Source: Diplocarpon mali (Eukaryota; Ascomycota; Leotiomycetes; Helotiales; Drepanopezizaceae). From it: 64,000 nucleotides of DNA. The DNA lies in NCBI GenBank assembly GCA_024741835.1, contig JAENRP010000002.1, forward strand, positions 372,001 to 436,000, read 5' to 3'. The notes under the pieces are model-generated. The model saw only the letters and a program-made list of their open reading frames with translations. It was not told where the DNA came from and searched no databases. Within the stretch, counting starts at the first letter, position 1. Each line of letters starts with the position of its first letter. The position numbers and the translations under genes are program-made. This document shows, one piece after another, positions 11,075-23,804 of the stretch.

Positions 11075-12577
11075 CTATGTATCGATATCATACAAGACAT
11101 CAGTACGGATGACATATTTTGCTGACGGCTTGCTTCCTTGACGAACACCGGTACCTTCATGCAATAAGCTGCCTTCTGTCTCGCCGTGTGGAAACAGTGC
11201 AATACTTCCTTGAATTGGCTTTACAGGGTAAGCATTCATACATCCTTCTCTAGCGCTGGGTAAGAAGAACGTCGTTTCTCCAGCCTCAAAGTCATCGTTA
11301 AGGTAGATAAGGAACGTGAAAAGAGATGACTGCTTTGATCCTGAAGGGGACGAATCGTAGATATAGCTATCGTTCGAAGGATCTATTCCTGAGGGAGGCC
11401 AGGCACCGTCTAGGAAGAGTTAGATGGTGGATTTCGAATGTGATGTTAGTTATCACTGACCAATGTGTGCTCTGTATTCTGCGCCAGGAACGTATCTGTA
11501 AACTCTGAATCTTCTATTTAACCCTCTGGCCTTCTTGCCACCAATGGATTCGGGCAAAAAATTTGAAACCCTTCCCCAAAGTTTGTCATGGAAAGCATTA
11601 TCGACAATCCAGTAGAAATTGTGTGCTAAAATACTACTGTCCTCAACTTTGGCGCGGATCGGAGCATCAGGTGTGAACTTGATCAGTTCGCCAGCAGCAA
11701 TAATTTGTTCACATTCTCCTGGTGACAGAATATCCTTCAGAAGGTGCAGATTTGGAACAACTGGATGTTTGTGATGTGACGATTTTGGTGGTTTGGAGGA
11801 AAGGAGTATGGCATCGTCTTCCGAGGCATAGAGAATCGCGGGATGGAGATTGGCAGGTTTGCGATCAAGACCCGGGGTGGTCTGTATGATTCGGAACTGT
11901 GATTTGAGGTTCGCGGGGAGGCATTTGATGATACTTTGATCTAGGACAGAATTGTACACCTTTTTGCTCATTCGGCCTTCCCTTAAATCCCAAGCCTTTT
12001 TCGGCAAAATTGGTCCAGGAACGACACATGTCTCCGAAGTGTAGTCCGTCGGTCCTGTAAGTCTGAGGATCGCATCCAGAACAACCAGCGATTCGGCTTC
12101 TTTCGCTGTTCTCTCCTCCCCAGCCAATTGCTCTGCCAATCCACTGACAACATCCAGATCTCTCACCCACCGACAAAGAGCTCCCAACTTCGGTGTTTGC
12201 CCTCTAATTTTCATCTCCGCGAGCAATATCCGCGCCTCAGTGTATCCTCCATCTGCCAAAGCGCCACTGATCCGAGCAGTGAGATTCGTGTCGGCGGCGG
12301 CATTGAAGCCCGTGGTGCACGCCTGACGGAAAACGTAGACGGCTGTCCGCAGATCTTTGCATACTCTGGACTTTATCACGCCAGGATTCTCGGCCAAAGT
12401 TGTCAGGGTGTCAATTGCAAGCTCGAGGTCGTCTTCGGCAAGGCCTAGGCTTTGAATTGTTTTAAAGTCATGCAGACTTTTCTCTGGCGGTAGAGTAACA
12501 GTCGATATCTTGGCCTTCTTTGCTAGGCCATCTGCCGGTAAGCCCTGCTGCTTCCTCTTATTCTTGGATTTTGCCAT
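11075..12577 (-). CDS. 2-oxoglutarate/Fe(II) dioxygenase, prolyl 4-hydroxylase-like (483 aa)
   Basis: Exon 1 is 12577-11461. A 51-nt intron (11460-11410, donor GTCAGT, branch CTAAC) is followed by exon 2, 11409-11075. The join creates AHIDGAW and leaves one frame of 484 codons. The C-terminal half is a P4Hc double-stranded beta-helix domain. The HxD iron ligands are H371 and D373, the distal His is H456 (SLLHEGTGV) and the probable 2-oxoglutarate-binding basic residue is K470 (AKYVIRTDVLY). The intron splits the HxD motif. The first 25 residues are Lys-rich (KSKNKRKQQ, AKKAK), which suggests nuclear or nucleolar targeting, and no signal peptide is visible. Residues 30-230 form a helical-looking region I do not recognise. 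The substrate is unknown; cytosolic or nuclear prolyl hydroxylation is an inference. Confidence 0.85.
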
Positions 12578-13717
12578 GTTGTAGTTATCAATGACTAAAT
12601 GGCTCCAGTATAAAGGCTGGAAACTTTGGTGGCGTAGAGGGGATTTGGAGCGGGCGGTGAATATTCTGCCGTACCCATATTTTGATCTTGATTCCCAATT
12701 TGGCGCAATCGTGAATCTGGATAGAATTCGACGCTTATTCCTGCATTAGGTGCTGCTTGGCGATGTTCAATCCATCGAGCGAACGATTGAAATTACATCG
12801 CAAACTCAAAGCCACATATTGGTGTTGATACTAATGTATTTTGTAAAGGCTATAACATAATATCGTGCCGCGAACAGAATGAAAGGATACAGTACACGCT
12901 CTGTTCTTTTCCTAAGACATAAGTAAAATGCAATTCCTTTTGCTTACCACTTATAACATTTCATTTCTCTAATTGGCTGAATTCCAAGACCGAATCAATC
13001 TTACTATTATCATAGAGCAAGATACACGCTAGGATTTCATTTATAGCCGGTACCGCATCATGGGCAGAACTTCCTATTGAACGAAACCGGTTATTGGAAA
13101 ACCGCCACTTCTTGCGAGAACCTATCGGGTTAAATTTGTAACATAACAGCTTCGAAGAGAGCTGATAGGTAAATTTTACCATTTGCTTTTTTGTATCGCA
13201 GAATTGATTTATTTTGGAAGTTATATGCCGGGGCTTTTGAATATTCTCTATTTGTTTACTCGGCACTTCGGTTACGTAGTTCGCTTTAACTACTCTATTT
13301 TATTGTCGCTCATCACCAAACAAGGTTGAAAACTCGGTCGGGACCTTAGTCAACTCAATTACTTAAATTTATATTGTTATATAGTTGCAGCCTATATTAA
13401 TCTGATATCTTGAGAGTAGATAGAATTAGTCTTAAGTTATAGAACCATACTCTCAGAATGTTGTTATGATATTCATTATCTCACTTCCTAACATTTTCCA
13501 CTATCAATTATTATAAAAATGCTATTATATAGCAGCGCCTGATAGCCAACTATTTGTCCGATATTATTGTCATGTCGATTTCTACAAGCGCAAGCGCGGC
13601 ACAGAGGTCAGAGTCGCCTAGACCAGCTCAGCTCACCCGTCAAAAGAATCTCAAATCCATAAAGCAACTACACTTGCCATCGAATATAGCCCGGCCTGCC
13701 CCTTCTCACAAGTAGAG
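12578..13717. other. Intergenic region with AT-rich core
   Basis: This holds the promoter of the dioxygenase gene at its left end and the 3' region of the AAA ATPase gene at its right end. The middle (about 12,830-13,560) is AT-rich with frequent TA steps. No conserved frame is visible. A short 101-codon minus frame near 12,961-13,266 resembles nothing known. Confidence 0.4.
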
Positions 13718-15877
13718 TTACAAGTGCCCCCAACCAGGCCCCCTCCTCCTCCCCTCCACAACGCCTTCAACCCACTTCCCAACCTCTTTCAGCGCGCGGC
13801 GCGGCTCTTTCTTGTGCTTCAGGAGGAACCCCTGAATCTCTGCGGGGGAGAACATTGTCTCCGGTATATTCGCCGCGAAGAGTGTCGCGATAGCGTGGAG
13901 GTCTTGTTCCGATGCGACGTCTTCGTGCTCTTTTTGATGTTTTTCAGTTTCAGTTTCAGTGGTGGTTTCGGAGCTGATGGCTGTGCCGTTTACTACATGA
14001 TTGGGCCTTGGGTTCAGCGGCAAGAGTATTGATTTGAAGGTTATTGTTGCGGGCGAAGATGGAGGGGCGAAGCCTGATTTCGATAGAGAAGGTAGACGTG
14101 GATGTTGATGTGGTAAGTCATTATTATACATTCTTTCAAACAATTCCTTGATCTGTGGCTGAGTTGCGTTGCCGAATGCGACCTGGTGGTCGACCCGACC
14201 GGGGCGGATGAGTGCTTCATCGAGGGATTCCGGGTGGTTGGTTGTCATTACTAGGACTCTGCCTTCGTGGGATGCGACGCCTGAGGAGTAGAGATGTGTT
14301 AGTAAAACGAAAATCAAATTAAGGAAGGGAAGAAGGAGAAGTTGAAAAAGTACCGTCAATTATGTTCAGCAGCCCACTCAGCGAAATGCCTTTCTTCTTC
14401 TCTTCTTCACTCGCACGATTGGCCTGCTTCAACGCCTTGGTCAGATCCACCACATTCCAATCACCTTCCCCCTTCCCTTTCCCATCATCCTTCTCCTGCT
14501 CCCCACTGATTTTCACCTGATCCTCCCGGATCAGTCCCGCCGTGTCAATGTCCTCGAGCAGGACGATGCACCGTGCAGGTAGGTTAGTGAAAAGCATGCC
14601 TAGCTCCTCCTCAGTGAGAGTCGGCTCGAGGAGCGACACGACATGGATGTCGAGCCCAAAAACGCCGGCGAGAGCGAAGGTGAGGGAGGTCTTGCCAGTG
14701 CCTGGAGGGCCGTAGAAGAGGTAACCACGGCGATAGGGGATACCGCGGTTCGCGCTGGGGAAAGTTAACGCTTCGCGTTTCTTTCCGGGGGGAGGGGCGG
14801 AAGCTTAACAGTTGAAAAATGGAAAATATGAGAGAAGAAGCATAATCATGAAACTTTGGAAGGGAAAGCACTTACTACCAACGAGCCGTAGCCGGGTTGA
14901 GATACTCGTTGATATCAGACACTTCAATCAAATCAGCGCAATGAAGTATTAGGATTCGTCTCTCGTCAAAGTAGAACCCGAAATATCTACCCAGATCTTA
15001 TAATACCGGAGCAAACAGAATAGACGGTATACATACGAACATCCAACTTCCTCTCCTCGTCTAGCACCACCGTCTTCATCGGCCTACACGGTCTCTCGGC
15101 AATCTTCACCCAACTACCCCTTCCCCCAAACCTACGCATATCCTTCGGGGCCGGGCGTTTGATAACTGTCTTCGCATCATGGCCCAGATGATAATGAACC
15201 TTGGCATGCTGAAGCAACTTCTTGATCGGATCCGTCGAGCGGCCAAAACAGCTCAGCGTCAAGATCTCCTTGTCCTTGAAAGCCGCAGCACCTCCTCCCA
15301 GCTCATCAAAAATGGCGACCTCCCTCCTCTTGAGCAGGAAATACGTGCCCCGATGCCAGAAATTGTGCGAGCCGATGGCGGGCGTGAAGCGCGGCTGAGA
15401 CTTGGCCTCCTGGTTACTAAAGTTCAGCCACTTCACATTGCCATCTGCATCGCGCAGTGATTCTAACGCATCGTCGGCGTCCTCACTATCGAGCTCCAAA
15501 GCGGACTTAGACGGCGTCTCGGCCATCAGCCGTCGCGTGGAGGCGATCTTGTGATGGTGAGCGAGGAAGGCGATCAGGTGGCCGTGAATCTCATCGGCGC
15601 TGGAGACGGTGATTTCAGACATATAGTTGGCACTCACTGCCGCGTAGAGCAGGGCCCAGGCAGAGCGGATGAGGCGCGCGCTGATGAAGAGGCCGAGGCC
15701 AAGCGAGACCAGCACGGTCACGTCCAGGCCGAAGCTGTAGAGCAGGAACTTATGAATCGGGCCGTAGCCCGGTATAAAGGTCTCGAGCAGGGTGGTTGGA
15801 GAAAAGGTGACGGGATCGCTAGTGTTGTCAGATATACGAGGTGGAAAGGCAGACTGGAGGAATTTATTGAAGACCAT
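13718..15877 (-). CDS. BCS1-type AAA ATPase, probably mitochondrial (616 aa)
   Basis: Four exons: 15877-15037, 14921-14876, 14754-14354 and 14280-13718. The introns are 115, 121 and 73 nt, with donors GTATGT, GTAAGT and GTACTT. The exons total 1,851 nt in one frame, and each join restores a family motif (LSDINEYLNPATARW; YANRGIPYRRG; IIDGVASHEGR). Hydrophobic segments near residues 43-80 fit the N-terminal membrane anchor and are followed by a BCS1_N-like domain. Walker A is GPPGTGKT (about 311-318) and Walker B is IVLLEDID (about 359-366). A charged insertion (EQEKDDGKGKGEGDW) lies after Walker B, and the SRH region contains NHPESLDEALIRPGR. Yeast Bcs1 inserts the Rieske protein into complex III. 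Filamentous fungi carry many BCS1-like paralogues, and the inserted linkers suggest this is a paralogue, so a complex III role is not assured. Confidence 0.88.
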
Positions 15878-18239
15878 TTTCCTCTGTGGTGGCCTGTTGG
15901 ACGAGACGATTGTGATAGTCCTGGCCTGTTTGCCTTTTTGATAGTCCTCAAAATATAATCTCCTAGAAGAACTTCACTGAAAAGGTAAAGACTTCTGAGA
16001 TGACAGTGAAAATTAGAGCGTAGGTGAAAACGAAATTTCACGCAAGCACTCTGAGCGCAAGCCCCCCAAAACAAACAACAAAAGGAGAAAGAGGAGTACG
16101 TAGAGTAAGTAGGGTAAACGCAATAAATTCTCAGCTCAAAACTTATATGCTTGCTTCTGAGCTGTGTCTTTTTCTCCGTTGCTGCTTGCCACTATTAGCA
16201 CAGCAGCCAACACGTAAATCAGGCATCTAGAACCAAAAGTCGGAGCTGCCTATGCAACCTCATGCAAGCCAGCGGAATGCAATGGAATCTAATGCAATGC
16301 AACCCAGTCCAGCTTGAATCAAAAGAGACCACAACGATGACTCAAACAGCTCGGAGAGATGGCAAATGAAATGCTAAAGAGAGAAAAAGCGCGTGTAGAT
16401 AAGAGAAGTTGCTGTACCTACGCAAAAGAAAGTAGATAGATACCTAGCTACCTTCATTCCATGTAGACAATCACAGGCTCAGCTGCCAGGAACCACTCAC
16501 ATTCGCAGTGCCGCAAGAGTCCGGCGCAAACCAAGTCAGACGACATAGGTCTAGGTGGGATTACTGCATCTGCATCGCCATTACTAGCACCTGGCTGGCG
16601 TGGCGATTGAGGCGACTAAGATGGACGAGGAGGCAGCTGGGTGGCCGCGTCAGAGGGAGGCAAGATTTCGCGATCGAACCGAAAACAAGGCAGATGAGGC
16701 GAGGAAGAAGGGAGATGGATGGTTAGTTGAACGTAATGTACGACAGCTGAGGGCGAAGCGGTGGCGATGTGGATGGATGTGGACATTGACGTGATGTGAT
16801 AGTATATGAATGATATAGCTGGATGGTTGATGATTCGCTGCTTTCTGCTTGTTATCGAAACGAGAATGAAATAGGACAAATAGCTTGGCTGAACCTCTGT
16901 ACCGAGCAGCGGACATAACTCCGTCGCAACACGTGTTACGCGAGACACCACCTACCAAGGTAATTGATATGAGAAACCGAAACAAACCAGATCAAAAAGC
17001 ACAGCTTGATAGATAATTCCACTCGTAACTAGATCAGTCAGGTCGTATGGAAGATAAATCCCCGCTACTAATATCCATAGCAGTAGTCACCACACCTCTG
17101 CCCTGCACAAGCAGCAGAGGCAGCCTCGTCTCAAAGGACCCGTCAGGAATTACAAGTCGCACCCAGTCACTTGCCTCTCTTCTTCTGCTTCCTCATCCTC
17201 CTGCTTCCCCTTTTCTTCTTCTTCTTCTTACACCACAAACACAGACAAAGTCACCAGCACGAGCACAAGATCGTATCAGAGGTCCCTCTACACCGTGTCA
17301 AAATAAAGCCCCACAGGGGAATTCCATCTTACGGTGCGGAGCGGGACATCCCCAAGTGCCTGGCAAGCTGCGCCTCGCACCTTGCCCAAAGCTTCGTTGA
17401 CCAGCGATGATCATGAGCCCTCATGAGCCCAGTATCTTGGGGATGAGATGGAAGGGCGACCGACTCTTGACACGCTTAGTATGAGACTCCACCATTCAGT
17501 ACCAGATCCTATCAATGCTTAGACAAGTAAGCGGCTTCGGCATGGGACGTGGTATGCACAGGCCTCGAGGAAACAACGGCTTGCATCGAACGTGTAGGTT
17601 TTGTATCTCATACAGCAACCCCTATACACTTCTTTCCGTCCCATTCCACGTCCAATAGAGACCACGACTTGAGATCAGATAACGATCTGTCATCCCACTT
17701 CTCATCTCGTCTGCTTTTTTGTGCCCTCGTAATCACGCAAAGTACATCAGTTCCTTCCCTTCCCTCCCCATTCAATGCGATCCATCTTACACTCCAAGAG
17801 AACGCCCCTATCGAAAANAAAAAAAAAAAAAAAAAAAATAGAACCGAAAGAATTCAACAAGAAAGTAAGGTCAAGAATGATCACTAGCCGAATCATCCGT
17901 GACAAAATCCTGCGCGAGATCAATGCCTACAACCGCGCCGGATGACTCGCCGCTGGCAGACCTACTTTGGAGACTCGTGTTGCTGACCAGCTTGGGAATC
18001 GAACTGGTCTGGTTCTAAGAAAGAGCCGTGTCAATCTACTGAATAATTGGTTGGTAAGCAAGAAAGGCGCGCGACAAAGCAGATGAGCTGCTGACGATAA
18101 GTGAGAAGGGGGAAAAGCCCATGTATGGTATGCGCGAGCCAACTCTCTATTCCGTGACAGAACTTTCACGGATAAGACAGCTTGTAGGCCAGGCTCCATC
18201 TCAGAATAATGCACAACGGAACGGGATAAGTACAGATAA
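15878..18239. other. Intergenic region (2.4 kb)
   Basis: This holds the promoter side of the BCS1-like gene and the 3' side of RTS1. It has pyrimidine-rich tracts (for example around 17,160-17,230), a short repeated TGCAATGCAA word near 16,275-16,305 and a long A-run. Several open frames of 60-117 codons are low-complexity and unconvincing. Confidence 0.4.
17814..17838. repeat. Poly-A tract with an ambiguous base
   Basis: A run of about 25 A residues contains an N at 17818, the only ambiguity code I noticed. It most likely marks a homopolymer the assembly could not resolve, so its true length is uncertain. Confidence 0.9.
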
Positions 18240-20488
18240 TCATCGTTGGCTTCTGGAGGAGCCTACCGAGTTTTGCCGATCATGAGTCGGCCTTCGTTCC
18301 CGTCTCTCCCCGTCTTGCAGCTTCAGCGAGTCCAGTCTTTTCTGGTTGTCCTCGGTAATTGGATCAAACTCGTCGGCTTTCTTTGATCTCGAAGATGATA
18401 TGCTGATAGCAGATGGCCGAGTGACTCCGTTCGACTTGCCTCGTCTTGCCTGATCACCGAGAGCTTTCCATTTCATTTCTCTGGCTTGTTCTCGAGCTTC
18501 GGCATTATTTTGGTGCTCGGTGTAGTCATGGGAGCAGTCATCAAAGAGCTGCGGGTTGATCTCCATGAACAGTTTCATGGCATTGTAAACCATACCGTGA
18601 ATTGTCCTGTATCATATTAGCACTCGCAGCAAGCCGGACTGAAACACTTACCTATTCCAGTGACCCTTCGAGTTCTCGTATAATGGCGCAAACATAATCG
18701 GTAGGATTATTTCCACATTGTCGCTGACCAAATTGCAGAAGTATTCGTTGTTCCAGAAGTAAAGCGCCCGCTCAGCAACTTGGAAGTGGGGACTAGCGAC
18801 AGATTTGGCGAGTTGATGAAACAGTGGTTCTTGGACTTTCGCAAATTCTGCAGGGTCCATCACCTCGAAGATATCTTCCACTTCATTGAGGAACATGACC
18901 TCTTTCGTGCTGTTGACTTTGGGCCAGTATCTGAGCAGACCTAGTACCACCTACGGTCGTCAGCTTGAGCTCAAGTCTTACTAGAAGAAACGAACCTCTT
19001 CTGTTAGTGCAGCGTCTTTCTCCAAGAACTGAACAATGCAGTATGCGAGCTGAGGATGATACATGCTCAAACTCTTAACTTTATGAAGTGGGAGTAACAC
19101 CCTGGTCAGGAATAGCTTGTGCTCTTCCTTGAGCGGAAGAGCAAACCCATTGATGATCGAGCCAAGAATTTCCAATAACTCGGCAATGCCGTTAAATCTT
19201 TCCGTCTCGTAAACAAATTGGAAAAACACATTATTGATCGATCTTCGGATGTATGACCGAAGGTTGAGGAACTTCCCATATATTCTGTGAAGGGTCGTTT
19301 TCAAGAAATCACGTTCGCGGGGGTCCTCTGAGTCAAACAATTCCAACAGTTGCAACACGAAGCTATGATCGATATATGCCTTCGCGATATTGGTGTTGAA
19401 ATCTTGGCTCTCGATAAACCGCAAGAAGAACTCGTAAACGACCTGAATATGCGGCCAAGCGACTTCGAGAACTGGCTCATCTTCTTCTGGGTCGAATGCC
19501 TCCCCTTGCGGGTTCATTGGAGGTGGAATAGGACGGAAGAGGTTCTTGCTGAACATTTCAACCACTCTGGGGTACATAGACTCCGTGATGACTTGCCTGT
19601 TGTTTGCCACGTAGTCCAACAGCTCGTGCAACGCCAATCTCTTAATCTCTTTTGACTTCATATCCCCGCTAGCATCGTTGAAGTCGAATATGACATTGCA
19701 TTGGTCAATCTTCTGCATGAACAGGTCTTGGCGGCGGTTGGGAGGTACTTCGTGGAAACCGGGCAACTTCTCGAGTTCTCGTTGGGGAGAGATATCGAAC
19801 CGAGATGAGTGCTGTCTCTTGGGCGTTCTGATTCCTTCAGGAACATCTTTTGGTGTTGCTTGTAGGCGGTCGAACATCAATGACTTCTGTCCGGCTTTCG
19901 GGGGCGCGAGATCGTGTGGCATTGTCTCGGCTGCTCCCGGGGGTGGAATATGCTACATGAGAAGTCAATCATCGGATAGAATATTTCTCGGTCATCCGCT
20001 TACTGGAGCACTCGGACTAATTACCACACTCGGAGGAAGCCCATGTCGACTCGGAGTTCCAGGTCCACCAGCACTTGGTGAACTGCCTCCCGAGGCATTG
20101 AAACGATCAGGTGCAGCATGGGCCGGGTTTGCGGAAGTGACAATTCCACCGGCCGGTGGGCCGGGGCTAGTTGTTGACGGAACCCCATCATTGGGAGGGA
20201 GAGGCTTATTCCTTGGGTCGTTCAGAGCAGTGGCGGACGAAGAGGGCGTTGTTATCGGAGATTGTGCTGCTTCCCGCGATGAGCCTGCTTGTGACGGGGA
20301 TGATGTTCCATCCTTCGACTCTTTATTCTTAGATTTGGATGATTTACTTGGGTCTTTCGCGCGCGAGAGCTGCTCATGCTGAATGGGTCAGTGTATGGTC
20401 GTCAGGGATCTAGGTCAGCGCGCTGCTGGAACGCTACGCCTGATAGGATCGCAAGGAGACTCACAACCCTCTGCCTGAAGCCCTTCAT
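18240..20488 (-). CDS. RTS1: PP2A regulatory subunit B56 (RTS1/ParA type, 673 aa)
   Basis: Five exons: 20488-20465, 20378-20004, 19952-18996, 18950-18652 and 18606-18240. The introns are 86, 51, 45 and 45 nt, and the exons total 2,022 nt in frame. Exon 1 encodes only MKGFRQRV, which matches the short conserved start of fungal RTS1 orthologues. Residues 9-140 are Ser/Pro-rich and disordered. The B56 HEAT-like domain covers about residues 175-560 (for example [30 protein letters not shown] and [19 protein letters not shown]). The basic, Ser-rich tail ends ...SSRSQR. B56 subunits target PP2A to substrates in mitosis, stress response and septation. The 8-codon first exon is inferred from frame and family knowledge. 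The gene is divergent from TFC1. Confidence 0.93.
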
Positions 20489-21512
20489 TATGAACACCGG
20501 TCGTAATGTGTGTCGGGTTTTGTGGCGCTAGAGAGCTTAAGAGTTGCTGAAGGGTAGTATTCCTCAAGAAGTTGAGCAACAATTAACGGGTTCGGCCGTA
20601 ACGCTCGAGATCTCCAGTATCAAGGTTATGGCGAGGCAATGTTTGCGCCTTGAAGCTGGAAGGAAAAGTATATTGCCGGCCGAAATACAAGGTTCGCGGG
20701 TCAGCAGGTTGTCGTTTGTTGGCTTCTCTTGCAAGCTCTAGCACGAGACTTGCGACAGGAACGCTACACTGCCAAACGTATCGAAATATCCGTTGCTTCT
20801 CTTGTACATTCGTCAACCGAATATCTGCGCGGTATCTCGTCTACGTGAAATTGAGCGGGATTGATGATGTTTACTCGCGCTTATAGGGTTCTGTGTTGAT
20901 ATGGTCAGCGCATTTCCCGATGAAAGCTTCGGTCCGCTGCACACAGCTGAATGGTTCCCAGATACCTACCGGACGATCAAACCTGCGAGCACTTCCCTTT
21001 CCTCTCCTTTCTGACAATGTTGGCCTATTTTCTGGTGCAACTATATTGGACAGGTTTGGGCTGTGGATCGAATGGGATTCTTCGCGCTGCTGCACTTCAA
21101 CTCGACGTCTGAAGAACCGGCAGATTGTAATTTACGCGTCCGGCGCACCTCGAAATCGTCGTAGCGTAGGAGAGCGAGCCTGGAGTAGAAATCGATGAGG
21201 CTCGACGTTTTAATGAACTTCACGACGACAATCCATGTAACTGAGTTTCGAACTGGCTTCCCCCTCCACATCCCCTAATCCTGCTAAGAGCTAGCTTTAC
21301 ACGTGACTCATCATAAAGGCGCCAACCCAAATCGAGCCGACTAAAGATAGGTAGCTACTACGTACCCAGGTATCCTAAGCAACGAAAACTCAACATCAAG
21401 ACTTTCGCGTTTTACGATAACGTGCCGGCGCGACGAGAAATCTTTGAGCATACCTACTGTCTTGTCTAGCCTCGGCCCATCTCGAGATCAACATCCTGTC
21501 ACTAGACTCAGC
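20489..21512. promoter_or_regulatory. Divergent intergenic region between RTS1 and TFC1 (1.0 kb)
   Basis: Both start codons face away from this stretch, so it should contain both promoters. I see no recognisable coding frame or repeat, and no defined regulatory motif beyond ordinary sequence. Confidence 0.5.
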
Positions 21513-23804
21513 ATGCCGATCCTGAACCGGGGAGGCTACAGGAAGCCTACGACGGCGCCTGTGTATCAGATCCCCCCGAGAGAGATCACTGCAGTCGAGC
21601 ATCCTATGATCATACGAAACTTGGACAACGGCATCAAAACTTTTGGAAGAAATCGTCCTTTCACAAGAGTAAGTCTTCTTGCAAAAGACAGTTCCACGTC
21701 ACGAGCTTCGAAATCTCGTGACCTGACACTTTACAGATTCTTGACTCCGTTGACGCCGAAGAATGCGTTCCCCTCTATCTCCGTTATAATGACCCAATGT
21801 GTGTTCCTCTGTTGTCCCATAATGCTCCGACGAATAATGTTCTTCTCAAAATCACCGTCCCAAAGCGAACAGGACGCAAGCGCAAAAGAGGATCCCAGGA
21901 TCCGTTTAAAGATAGCAACGTTGCAGTGTCCACCATCACCACAGAGAATGACTCTGATATCCAACCCGATATACCGCAACCTCCTACTCTCAGCTCTGTC
22001 TCAGGGATGGACGATCCTACTCAACTTTTAAGGAAGCTAAAGGACAACGTGGGAGACTTCAAGGTCGAGGCAGTTGGAGAGATTCGACAGACTCATAGAT
22101 ACCGATGTAAGAAGCTCTTGAACTTTCATTCCTTTATGTAGCCCTTTTGCTAACCTATTTTAAGCAATGTCCGATTTCCATCAGTCTACAAGCCATACAG
22201 AGTTTGTCCCTATGTTCGAAGATACGATGCTTACTGGTCAAGGTATAAATTCAAGTCTATTCACGATCATCTATCTCTAACGCGTCACAGTCGAGAAAAT
22301 GCGGAAATTTAAACTTAACCCCAGCAGAGGGTGGAAACCTAACGAGGAAGTGCTGCCACCACCAGTAATGTCAAGTCACAACTTGCCATTTAATTGGGGA
22401 TGGCACCAGGCTCCTCAAGTCGAAAAAGCCGTGGATAAACACGGAAAGCAAGTATATATCAACAGATCTAAGCCGGATAGAGGAGGGGTGCAGTATCTTG
22501 CTTGGGACGTTGAAGATGTACCGACAGGTCCGAATAAGGAGCTTCCAGATGATGATGAGTTGCATGCGCTGATTACGAAGCTGAGAGATGCCTTGGAAGA
22601 AAGACCTATTTGGACCAGAAGATCCTTAGCAAATCGCGTCGGCGGAGCGGCTGGCCTGTACATGTTCAAACAGGCTCTTCCCCATGTTGGTTATCAATTT
22701 CGAGGTGGTCCTTGGAGAGATGCGCTCATTAAATTCGGCCTTGATCCCCGTAGCCATCCCAAGTATCGTGAGTTTCAAACTTTCTTCTTCCAATTCATCG
22801 CGGAAGACGATAAGATTCAAGGTGCGCCATGGCAAGACTCCCGCCAGAGCTACCACAATATCTCTAAATCTCGTGGCATCAAATACACCGACGAAGAGTC
22901 CCACGTTTTCGATGGCAAGAGGTTGACCCTTGACGGCAAAGTCTGGCAGGTCTGCGATATCAAAGTTCCGATCCTCGCCAATTTGATGAAAGATGCTCCC
23001 TACCGAAGCGTGTGCGAGCCCGAAACCGACGGTTTCTTCTGTAACGGCACGATAGCAAAGTTCAAAGCCATCATGAAAACTGTTCTCATCTCTATCAAAG
23101 CCCAGCGTCCCATTCCTGATGAAGCGTTCGCGGCTGCTCTGGAAGTTGAAGACCACCACGAAGGTAAGATTAGCAAGCAGGTCCAAGTCCCGGTACCGGA
23201 TCTGGGCCTGACGAACAACGATCTCGAGGAGATGCGGGCCAAGGGGATTTTAAATACAGCCGAGGCGGATGGCATCATCAAGTGGGCTCTGAGTAAGAGA
23301 GGCCACAAGCGACGACAAGAAAGAATCCGCGTTCATACTACAGGTATGCCGGGAGCACGACCTAAGTACGCGAGAGTACAAGGACCCAAGATGACGAGAA
23401 TTCCCCGCAAGCAAAGACTTGCTAAAGTCGACAAAGTGCAGAATCGTGGTTCTCAACAGCTTGCGCAGGTGGATTTATCGTCTTTCACGGATTCTGTCGG
23501 TATGGGTATCGTTACTAGTAACCCAGGGGGTCAGCTTCAGGGTACCGACGAAGAAGAGGATGGGTCGGAGGATGAGACAGCTGATCCTGAGGCACACCCT
23601 GAAGTGGATGGAGGCGTGAACGTGGGAGATGAAGGGGGAAATAATGAGAATGGAGAGCCGCAAGAAGACAACATGAACCTGCAGGGTCCGGACGATGGCG
23701 ATGACGATGGCGACGACGATGACGATATCGAAAGTGAAGACGGGAAGGAGCGGAGGGATGAGTTGGCGGATAGCTGTGAAGACGATGAGGAGCAGGACGA
23801 TTGA
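21513..23804 (+). CDS. TFC1: RNA polymerase III factor TFIIIC subunit 5 (tau95/Tfc1/Sfc1-like, 705 aa)
   Basis: Four exons: 21513-21668, 21737-22106, 22165-22242 and 22291-23804. The introns are 68, 58 and 48 nt and the exons total 2,118 nt in frame. The N-terminus (YQIPPREITAVEHPMIIRN; FGRNRPFTR-ILDSVD; PLYLRYNDP) is the tau95 N-terminal region that pairs with the tau55 partner. The central part holds the TFIIIC-5 DNA-binding domain (PIWTRRSLANRV; YQFRGGPWRDALIKFGLDPR; YRSVCEPETDGFF). The last 90 residues are very acidic (DDGDDDGDDDDD), as in other tau95 proteins. TFIIIC binds A- and B-boxes of tRNA genes to recruit TFIIIB, and tau95 contacts the A-box. ATG 21513 (MPILNRGG) is the first in-frame ATG; the longer frame upstream begins at a TTG. 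Confidence 0.92.
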
